A stretch of DNA of 36,299 nucleotides, taken from contig NZ_JAQGLC010000301.1 in assembly GCF_028293085.1 (NCBI RefSeq), positions 1 to 36,299 of the forward strand, read 5' to 3'. The notes below the pieces were generated by a model. It did not search any database, had not been told where the DNA came from, and was given only the letters and a program-made list of their open reading frames with translations. Every line of letters begins with the position of its first letter. The stretch's first letter is position 1. Shown piece after piece: positions 1-6,676 of this stretch. The position numbers were made by a program, and so were the translations under genes. The stretch comes from Sphingomonas bacterium (GTDB lineage Bacteria > Pseudomonadota > Alphaproteobacteria > Sphingomonadales > Sphingomonadaceae).

Positions 1-250
1 CGCTGACGGCGACATCGAGCTGACGGCCGGTATGCATTATCGCGCCGGGGCGGCGATCGGCATCGACCACTTCCTCCGACGCCGGCGTGCGCGTGTCGAA
101 GCCGGAGCCCGACACGTTCAGCCGGTCGAACACCACCCGGTCGGCCCGAAAGCCGATCGTCGAGGCGTTCGCCATGTTGTTCGCGATCGCGGCTTGGGAC
201 GCCATGTGCGCCTTGAGCCCGCTTGCCGCGGTATAGACCAGTTTGTCCAT
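1..250 (-). CDS. flgF: Flagellar basal-body rod protein FlgF, N-terminal part (runs off left edge)
   Basis: Reverse complement from ATG at 250 reads MDKLVYTAASGLKAHMASQAAIANNMANASTIGFRADRVVFDRL..., a rod/hook-family N-terminus; directly downstream of flgE. Open to the window edge. Confidence 0.85.
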   Translation of the reverse strand, partial: MDKLVYTAASGLKAHMASQAAIANNMANASTIGFRADRVVFDRLNVSGSGFDTRTPASEEVVDADRRPGAIMHTGRQLDVAVS

Positions 251-273
251 TCAGATGCTCCGTTCAGCCGCGA

Positions 274-1539
274 TCAGCTCTGGATGTTGAAGATGGTCTG
301 CGAGATCTGGCTCGCGGTATCGAGCGCCTTGGCATTCGCCTGGAAATTGCGCTGCGCCGCGATCAGCGCGACCAGTTCCTCGGTGATGTCGACATTCGAT
401 CCCTCGACCGTGCCCGACATCAGCGAGCCATAGCCGCTCTCGTTCGCGCTCCCCATCGTCGCCTGGCCCGAGATGCCGCTCGCCGACCAATAGCTGTTGC
501 CGATCTGGCGAAGGCCGGTCGGATTGGTGAAGCTGGCCAGCGCCACCTTGCCGAGGGCGAGGGTGTCGCCGTTCGAGAAATTGGCGGTGACCACGCCCGA
601 TTCGTCGACGGTGACGCCGGCGAGCTGGCCGACCGACTTGCCGTCCTGGCTGCGCGCGGCGACCGAGAAGGCGCTCGGGCGCTGGGTCGAGCCGGCGAGA
701 TCGAGCGAGAAGGATTGCGCGGTGGCGCTGTCGGACGGCGTGAAGCTGTCGAACGCGACCGGCGCCGCGGGCGCGGTGAGCGTCCCTGAGGCATTGAAAT
801 TCAGCGTGACCGGGCCGGCCGCGCCGCCCACCGTCATCTCCTGGTTGCCGACATAGCTGTAGACCGACCAGCTGTTCGCACCGCCGGCGCTCGCGGCGTC
901 GTTGCGGACATAATAATTGGTCAGCGTCATCGCATTGCCGCTCGAATCATAGATCGTCGTCGCGGTGGAGTTGTTGTAGCTCGACGCGTTCATGCGGTCG
1001 AAGGCCGCGGTCGGCACGGACGCATTGGCGGACAGATTGACGTCGAGCCCGACCTTGGAGGTCGCGATCGGCGTGCCGCTGGTTTCCGGCAGCGTCAGAT
1101 TGGTCATGCCGTCAGCGCCGGTGGCGGTGGCATTGCCCTCGGCATCGACCGGATAGACCTGCAGCGCGCTGCCCTGTGCGTCGACGACATTATGGCTGAC
1201 CGGGTCGACCACGAAGGCGCCGTTGCGGGTATAGGCGGTGGCACCGTTGGCGCCGTTGGTCTTGACCGCGAAGAAGCCGTCGCCCGAAATGGCGAGATCG
1301 AGCGACGATCCCGTCGTCTGCAGATTGCCCTCGGTGAATTGCTGGCGGTTGCCCTTCACCACCGTGCCCGAACCGACCACCTTGGTCGGGTCCGCCGTCA
1401 CGCTCGACGCGATCACGTCGGCGAAATCGGTCCGGCTCTTCTTGAAGCCGCTGGTCGAGACGTTGGCGAGGTTGTGCGAGATGGTCGACATCTCGGTCTG
1501 TGCTGCCTGCAGGCCGCTGAGCGAAGTATAGAAGGACAT
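274..1539 (-). CDS. flgE: Flagellar hook protein FlgE
   Basis: 421 aa; MSFYTSLSGLQAAQTEMSTISHNLANVSTSGFKKSRTDFADVIAS N-terminus and NVDITEELVALIAAQRNFQANAKALDTASQISQTIFNI C-terminus. Confidence 0.95.
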   Translation of the reverse strand: MSFYTSLSGLQAAQTEMSTISHNLANVSTSGFKKSRTDFADVIASSVTADPTKVVGSGTVVKGNRQQFTEGNLQTTGSSLDLAISGDGFFAVKTNGANGATAYTRNGAFVVDPVSHNVVDAQGSALQVYPVDAEGNATATGADGMTNLTLPETSGTPIATSKVGLDVNLSANASVPTAAFDRMNASSYNNSTATTIYDSSGNAMTLTNYYVRNDAASAGGANSWSVYSYVGNQEMTVGGAAGPVTLNFNASGTLTAPAAPVAFDSFTPSDSATAQSFSLDLAGSTQRPSAFSVAARSQDGKSVGQLAGVTVDESGVVTANFSNGDTLALGKVALASFTNPTGLRQIGNSYWSASGISGQATMGSANESGYGSLMSGTVEGSNVDITEELVALIAAQRNFQANAKALDTASQISQTIFNIQS

Positions 1540-1565
1540 GGGGATCTACTCCGTGGGGGTAAGGG

Positions 1566-2246
1566 TCAGCCGATCTGGCGAACGGCGGAAATCGGAACCT
1601 GGCCGAGGCCGGGGATGGTGAGGACGGCCGGGCCGGTGGAGGGCATCGAGACCGCGGCGACCGGCGCCCAAACCAGGCTGCGGCTGGCGACACTGGTGCC
1701 GGCATTGGCGGCGGTCACGGAAACCTTGAACGGCCCGTCGCCGGCCGGCTGGCCGCCATCGGTCGTGCCGTCCCAGTCGTAATTGACCGTGCCCTTGGAT
1801 TGGGCCCCGAGCTGCATCGTCTTCAGCACCTGGCCGTCGGCGGATTCGATCGTGACATTGACGTCGGTCGCATCGCCGTCGAGCTCGACCGCGCCCGCGA
1901 TCCCGCCCGAGGTACGGCTATAGGCGGTGTCGCCCTCGGTCAGCACGGTGCGGCCGACATAAGCGAGCGCGTCGCTGGCGGTCGTGCCCGACAATTTGTC
2001 GGAGATCGCCTTCAGCGTCGAGTTCATGTCGGTGATGCCGGCCAGCGACGAGAATTGCGCCATCTGGGCGACCATCTGCGTGTTGTCGACCGGCGCGAAC
2101 GGATCCTGGTTGTTGAGCTGGGCGGTCATCAGCTTCAGGAAATCGGCCTGGCCGAGCGTGGTCGACCCCGACGAGGCGACCGGGTTGCTGGTCGTCGTGC
2201 GGTTGATGCCGAGACTGTTGAGGGTGGTATCGAAGGCCGTGCTCAT
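1566..2246 (-). CDS. flgD: Flagellar hook assembly/capping protein FlgD
   Basis: 226 aa; LGQADFLKLMTAQLNNQDPFAPVDNTQMVAQMAQFSSLAGI motif; position between flgC and flgE. Confidence 0.95.
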   Translation of the reverse strand: MSTAFDTTLNSLGINRTTTSNPVASSGSTTLGQADFLKLMTAQLNNQDPFAPVDNTQMVAQMAQFSSLAGITDMNSTLKAISDKLSGTTASDALAYVGRTVLTEGDTAYSRTSGGIAGAVELDGDATDVNVTIESADGQVLKTMQLGAQSKGTVNYDWDGTTDGGQPAGDGPFKVSVTAANAGTSVASRSLVWAPVAAVSMPSTGPAVLTIPGLGQVPISAVRQIG

Positions 2247-2248
2247 GA

Positions 2249-2659
2249 TCAGCGTCCAAGCTTGAGGGTATCGAGGATCAGCGATTTCGCGGTCTGCATG
2301 ACCTCGACATTGTTCTGATAGCTGCGGGCGGTCTCCATCATGTCGACCAGCTCCCGTGTCTCGTCGACGGCGCTGACGAAGACATTGCCGTCCTTGTCCG
2401 CCATCGGATGCGAAGGATCGTAAAGCTTGGTCGGCTCGCCCCCGGCGGTCACGATCTGCTCGACATTGACGGTCGCCAGGCCCGTCGCCTTGTCATATTC
2501 GGTGCGGAACACCGGTTTGATCGAGCGGTAGGCGGTATCCGCGCTGCCCGAGATCGCGCCGGCATTGGCGAGGTTCGACGCGGTGGTGTTCATCCGGATC
2601 AGCTGCGCGGACATGGCGCGGCCCGAAACCTGGAAGATGTTGAGGGAATTGTCGGCCAT
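2249..2659 (-). CDS. flgC: Flagellar basal-body rod protein FlgC
   Basis: 136 aa; NIFQVSGRAMSAQLIRMNTTASNLANA and ARSYQNNVEVMQTAKSLILDTLKLGR. Confidence 0.95.
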   Translation of the reverse strand: MADNSLNIFQVSGRAMSAQLIRMNTTASNLANAGAISGSADTAYRSIKPVFRTEYDKATGLATVNVEQIVTAGGEPTKLYDPSHPMADKDGNVFVSAVDETRELVDMMETARSYQNNVEVMQTAKSLILDTLKLGR

Positions 2660-2662
2660 GAC

Positions 2663-3016
2663 TTATTCTCCCTTCAGCGCGCGGGTGATCTGGCTGATCC
2701 GGCCGTTCAGGAACGACAGCGTCGTCTGATACTGGACGGCGTTCTCGGCGAAGGCGGTCTGCTCGGTGGACAGCTCGACCGTGTTGCCGTCGAGCGATGG
2801 CTGGCTCGGCACGCGATAGCGCACCGCGCTGCTGATGCTGTTCGTATCGGCGTCGCCCGACTGCTCGACCGCGTTGAGCGCGGTCTGGAAGTCGATGTCC
2901 TTGGCCTTGAAGCCCGGGGTCGACGCATTGGCGATGTTCGACGCAAGCAGGCCCATGCGCTGCGAACGCACCTGTAACGCCGCTGCATGGACTCCGAAAA
3001 GCGTGTTGTCGGCCAC
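2663..3016 (-). CDS. flgB: Flagellar basal-body rod protein FlgB (GTG start proposed)
   Basis: C-terminal part of the 379 aa ORF reads VADNTLFGVHAAALQVRSQRMGLLASNIANASTPGFKAKDIDFQTAL...ISQITRALKGE; GTG at 3016; the upstream extension is low-complexity and overlaps motA. Confidence 0.9.
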   Translation of the reverse strand: MADNTLFGVHAAALQVRSQRMGLLASNIANASTPGFKAKDIDFQTALNAVEQSGDADTNSISSAVRYRVPSQPSLDGNTVELSTEQTAFAENAVQYQTTLSFLNGRISQITRALKGE

Positions 3017-3052
3017 GGGCCTTCTCCTGCGCAAGATTGCGCGAGGGAACAC

Positions 3053-3068
3053 AGCAAAGGCCGTGCCA
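3053..3068 (-). promoter_or_regulatory. Sigma54 -24/-12 promoter upstream of flgBCDEF
   Basis: Minus strand TGGCAC-GGCCT-TTGCT, matching TGGCAC-N5-TTGC; about 37 nt upstream of the flgB GTG. Confidence 0.8.
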
Positions 3069-3120
3069 AATGTTCTGCTGACGGTGGAAAGGGCCGGGCG
3101 GCGCCCTATCGGCAAGCCTT

Positions 3121-3158
3121 CCGGCAAGCGCTTGCCGGTGGGGCGGCAATCCTTGCCG
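3121..3158. promoter_or_regulatory. Tandem inverted repeats (candidate activator-binding sites)
   Basis: Perfect 18-bp palindrome CCGGCAAGCGCTTGCCGG (3121-3138) followed by CGGCAA-TCC-TTGCCG (3144-3158), between two divergent sigma54-like promoters. Confidence 0.55.
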
Positions 3159-3201
3159 GTTGCCGCGCTGCCGGCCGGCGGTTTCCCGGGGGATCGGCAA
3201 T

Positions 3202-3217
3202 TGGCCCACCCCTTGCA
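3202..3217 (+). promoter_or_regulatory. Sigma54-like -24/-12 promoter upstream of motA
   Basis: TGGCCC-ACCCC-TTGCA, correct spacing, one mismatch in the -24 box. Confidence 0.55.
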
Positions 3218-3229
3218 ACGCTCAGGCCG

Positions 3230-3928
3230 ATGACGACAGCACCCGATATCGCCCAGCTGCTGGGCCCCTTCCTCGATCCCGTCGCGATCTCGATCGTCGG
3301 CGGGGGCACCCTCCTTGCCATCGTGCTGCGCACGCCGGCCCGCGATCTCGGGCGCGCCATCGCTGCGCTGCGCACGATCGGCCGCCGCCGGTTCGATGCC
3401 GGGCCGCTGCTCGATCAGGTCGCGGCGCTCGGCCGGATCGCCCGGCGGCACGGCGTGATGGCGCTCGATCGCTCGGTGATCGCCGACAAGGATGTCGCCG
3501 CCGCGATCGCCGCGATCGTCGACGGCCGCCCGGCCGGCGAGGTCGAGGCGCTGCTCCGGCATCTCCGCCGCGCGCGGATCGAACGCCATGTCGGCGCCGC
3601 CGACGCCTGGGCCGCCATGGCCGAGGTCGCGCCCGCCATGGGCATGGTCGGCACGCTGATCGGCATGGTCGGCATGTTCGTGAAGATGGACGATCCCGCC
3701 GCGATCGGCGGATCGATGGCGATCGCCCTGCTCGCGACGCTCTATGGCGCCTTGCTCGCCAATCTCGTCGCGATGCCGGTGGCCGCGCGCCTGCGCCGCC
3801 ACGCGCGCGGCGAAGCGGTCGAGCGGTTGCGGCTCGAGGCCCCGCTCGTCGCGCTCGCGATCCGCGAACAGCCGCGTGGTCCATCGCTGGTGCGCGACCT
3901 GCCCGTGCCGATGGCCGACGTCGCGTGA
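3230..3928 (+). CDS. motA: Flagellar stator MotA/PomA-like protein
   Basis: ATG at 3230; MotA/ExbB signature EVAPAMGMVGTLIGMVGMFVKMDDPAAIGGSMAIALLATLYGALLANLVAMPVA resembles PomA; overlaps motB by GTGA. Confidence 0.9.
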   Translation: MTTAPDIAQLLGPFLDPVAISIVGGGTLLAIVLRTPARDLGRAIAALRTIGRRRFDAGPLLDQVAALGRIARRHGVMALDRSVIADKDVAAAIAAIVDGRPAGEVEALLRHLRRARIERHVGAADAWAAMAEVAPAMGMVGTLIGMVGMFVKMDDPAAIGGSMAIALLATLYGALLANLVAMPVAARLRRHARGEAVERLRLEAPLVALAIREQPRGPSLVRDLPVPMADVA

Positions 3929-4458
3929 CCGACGAGTTTCCCGAAACCCTGCCCGGCCGCCCGATCTGGCTGATGACGCTCGCCGATCTGGCGCTGCTGC
4001 TCGTCGGCTTCTTCGTGCTGATCCAGTCCACCCAGCATCTCGATCGCAAGGCGCTCGCGCGTGGCTTGCGCCAGGGGTTCGGCGTCTCGACCAGCCCGGC
4101 CGCCACGCCCGATCCGATCCCCGTCGCCGCGGCGGCGATCATGAATTTCGCCCCCGGCTCCGCCATATTGCCCTCGGCGCCGGCAGGCCTGGTCGCCTGG
4201 GCGCGCGAGGCCGTCCGCGATCCGCGCGTGACGCTGAAAATCAGCGGCAGCGTCGACGGCTCGGCAAGCGATATCGATCCGGCCACCGGCAGCGGTGCCG
4301 TGCTCGCCGCCGACCGCGCCCGCAATGTCGCCGCCGCGCTCGCGTCGGCGCATGTCGTGCCGGCGGGCCGCATCACCATCGTCAACGCGCCCGACCATCC
4401 GGGCCGCGCCAGCCGCAACGTGATCGTGACCATGGGCTTTGCCGGAGAGCGGCAATGA
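3925..4458 (+). CDS. motB: Flagellar stator MotB/PomB-like protein (short, GTG start)
   Basis: VTDEFPETLPGRPIWLMTLADLALLLVGFFVLIQST has the TM helix with conserved Asp; OmpA-like tail LAADRARNVAAAL...GRASRNVIVTMGF. Confidence 0.85.
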   Translation: MTDEFPETLPGRPIWLMTLADLALLLVGFFVLIQSTQHLDRKALARGLRQGFGVSTSPAATPDPIPVAAAAIMNFAPGSAILPSAPAGLVAWAREAVRDPRVTLKISGSVDGSASDIDPATGSGAVLAADRARNVAAALASAHVVPAGRITIVNAPDHPGRASRNVIVTMGFAGERQ

Positions 4459-4511
4459 TCTGCCGCTCCGGCAACCCGAACCTGCCGCCCCATCCTGTCG
4501 TCCGGGAGAAT

Positions 4512-5045
4512 ATGATGCGCCTTCTGATTGTGCCGCTGGCCTTGCTCGCCACCCCGGCGCTCGCCGCCGGTCCTTTCCAGGACACGGCATCGCTCGATCG
4601 TGCCGTCGCCGCCTTTACCGGTCGGGCGATCGGCGATGACGGCGGTGCCCGCAGCGTCGTCGATTCGCGGCTGAAGCTCGCCTCCTGCCCGATGGTGTCC
4701 CTGTCGTGGCGCGCCGGCAATCACGACGCCGTCGTGGTGACCTGCACCGGCCCGGAATGGCGGATCTTCGTTCCCGTTCGCGCGACCTCGATGGCCGCGT
4801 CGCCCCCGGCCGCGGCGGCGCCCACCGCCATCGCCCCGATCAAGCTGGCCGCCGTCATCAAGCGCGGCGATCCGGTCACGATCGCGGCGGGGTCGCCCGG
4901 CTTCTCGATCACCCGCGAAGGCGTGGCGATGGCCGATGCCGCCCCCGGCAGCCGCTTCCTCGTCAAGGTCGACGGCACACGCAATCCGGTCCAGGCGGTC
5001 GCCATCGAATCCGGCCGCGCGACGCTGCCCGGCTGGCTGGAATAA
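4512..5045 (+). CDS. flgA: Flagellar P-ring assembly chaperone FlgA
   Basis: MMRLLIVPLALLATPALA signal peptide; SAF-like IKLAAVIKRGDPVTIAAGSPGFSITREGVAMADAAPGSRFLVKV; alternative start at 4455. Confidence 0.88.
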   Translation: MMRLLIVPLALLATPALAAGPFQDTASLDRAVAAFTGRAIGDDGGARSVVDSRLKLASCPMVSLSWRAGNHDAVVVTCTGPEWRIFVPVRATSMAASPPAAAAPTAIAPIKLAAVIKRGDPVTIAAGSPGFSITREGVAMADAAPGSRFLVKVDGTRNPVQAVAIESGRATLPGWLE

Positions 5046-5049
5046 TTCC

Positions 5050-5076
5050 TTAAGTTGTCGCTGAAACGGTCGTTCC
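5050..5076 (+). promoter_or_regulatory. Weak candidate sigma28 promoter of flgM
   Basis: TTAAGTTG-N11-GTCGTTCC against TAAAGTTT-N11-GCCGATAA; spacing exact, -10 degenerate. Confidence 0.3.
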
Positions 5077-5109
5077 TCCTTCTGTCAGCGTAACCTCAAA
5101 GGTGCAGAC

Positions 5110-5400
5110 GTGGTGGATTCGATCAGCTCAAAGCCAGTCTCGGGACGCGATCTGCAGCTCGTGCCGGTCGCGCGCGCGGCGCCTGCGGCCAAAGCGGCGG
5201 ATCAGGACGGGGTGGCGGCGCAACAGTTGAAGCTGTCGGCCATTGCCTTCGGCTTCGACGAGAAACCGCCGGTCGATCTCGAACGGGTCTCGCGCATCCG
5301 CAACGCAATCCGCACCGGCACCTTCCCGATCTACCCCGCGACGATCGCCGACCGGCTCATCGCGCTCAAGCTCGAATGGAATCCGCATGACGCCAAATAG
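5110..5400 (+). CDS. flgM: Anti-sigma28 factor FlgM
   Basis: 96 aa, GTG start; VDLERVSRIRNAIRTGTFPIYPATIADRLIALK is a typical FlgM C-terminal domain; followed by flgN. Confidence 0.85.
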   Translation: MVDSISSKPVSGRDLQLVPVARAAPAAKAADQDGVAAQQLKLSAIAFGFDEKPPVDLERVSRIRNAIRTGTFPIYPATIADRLIALKLEWNPHDAK

Positions 5401-5716
5401 GACAAGGCGTGACGCGCTGATCGGCGTGATCGAATCGCTCCATGCCGAGATCGCCGCGCTGAAGGCGAATGATGTCGAGGCGCTCGAGCGCGCGACGCAG
5501 GAGAAGCTCGCCGGCATCAACGCGATCGCCGATTTCGGCATCGCCCCGGCCGGCCCCGAGCTGCGCGAGCTCGCCGAGGAGGCCAACCGTCTCAACGAGA
5601 CCTGCCGCATCTATGTGAACCTGATGGCGGCAAATGTTCGCCGCCGCCTGCAAAGTCTGACCGGCGATGCCGGTGCCGGCTATCGCCCCGGCATGGGCGT
5701 CGCCGCCTACGCCTGA
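5387..5716 (+). CDS. flgN: FlgN-like flagellar chaperone
   Basis: ATG at 5387 overlapping flgM by 14 nt; MTPNRTRRDALIGVIESLHAEIAALKANDVEALERATQEKLAGI helical protein, 109 aa. Confidence 0.7.
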   Translation: MTPNRTRRDALIGVIESLHAEIAALKANDVEALERATQEKLAGINAIADFGIAPAGPELRELAEEANRLNETCRIYVNLMAANVRRRLQSLTGDAGAGYRPGMGVAAYA

Positions 5717-5750
5717 GGGATCCGTGCGCCGAGGCGCCTCCTGAAATATC

Positions 5751-5766
5751 TGGCACGCTCCTTGCT
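5751..5766 (+). promoter_or_regulatory. Sigma54 -24/-12 promoter upstream of the transglycosylase/flhA/fliA genes
   Basis: TGGCAC-GCTCC-TTGCT, exact consensus; 38 nt upstream of the ATG at 5804. Confidence 0.82.
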
Positions 5767-5803
5767 GCTGTCGCCCTGAATAGGGGCAGACAGCCGGGGA
5801 TCG

Positions 5804-6673
5804 ATGACCTTTAATCCGATTGCCATTCTTGCAGGGACCAAAGCGACCGGCTCGGTGCAGTCGGCGATCGCGGCCGCGAGCCAGAAGACCGGCATCGACT
5901 TCAATTATCTGATGGGTCAGGCGCAGCTCGAAAGCGGGATGCGCGCCGATGCGCGCGCCGGCACCTCGAGCGCTTCCGGCCTCTACCAGTTCATCGAGCA
6001 GAGCTGGCTTCACGTGGTGAAGCAGCACGGCGCCGAGCACGGCATCGGCTGGGCCGCGGACAGCATCTCCACCACCAGCTCGGGCCGGATGACGGTGAGC
6101 GATCCCGGCATGCGCCGTGCGATCCTGGCATTGCGCAACGATCCGCAGACCGCTTCGCTCATGGCCGCCGAGCATGCCTCGGACAACAAGGACGCGATCG
6201 AAAGCTCGCTCGGCCGCAGCGCGACCGGCACTGACCTTTATATGGCGCATTTCCTCGGGCTCGGCGGCGCGCGCTCGTTCCTCGGCGCGATGCAGGACAG
6301 CCCGAACCGCAGCGGCGCCGCGATGTTCCCCGCTGCCGCCCGCGCCAACCGCAACATCTTCTACGCCTCGAACGGCCAGGCACGCACGCTCGGCGAAATC
6401 TACAGCCGCTTCGCCGCCAGGCTCGACGATGGCGCGGCGAAGGTCGGCGCGGTCGCTCCAGTCGGCCTTGCCTCGACCACGCTCGGCGAATCCGGCGCGA
6501 CCGTCATTCCCGGCAATGGCGAGACCAGCACCAGCGATGCGGCGGTCTGGGCCCAGGCGACACTCGATCAGATCAATGGAGGAACGGCACGCGTGCAGAC
6601 GGCCAATTTGATGCGTCCGACACCCGATACCGCAAGGCTTGCCTATATGATGCTCGCGAGCCTGGGGGCTTAA
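5804..6673 (+). CDS. Lytic transglycosylase (SLT domain), likely flagellum-associated
   Basis: 289 aa; FNYLMGQAQLESGMRADARAGTSSASGLYQFIEQSWL is an SLT catalytic-Glu motif; sigma54-type promoter upstream; immediately before flhA. Confidence 0.8.
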   Translation: MTFNPIAILAGTKATGSVQSAIAAASQKTGIDFNYLMGQAQLESGMRADARAGTSSASGLYQFIEQSWLHVVKQHGAEHGIGWAADSISTTSSGRMTVSDPGMRRAILALRNDPQTASLMAAEHASDNKDAIESSLGRSATGTDLYMAHFLGLGGARSFLGAMQDSPNRSGAAMFPAAARANRNIFYASNGQARTLGEIYSRFAARLDDGAAKVGAVAPVGLASTTLGESGATVIPGNGETSTSDAAVWAQATLDQINGGTARVQTANLMRPTPDTARLAYMMLASLGA

Positions 6674-6676
6674 CCG

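Noticed and set aside
3222-4724. 500-aa minus-strand ORF opposite motAB
   Set aside because: No recognisable domain; compositional shadow of the plus-strand stator genes.
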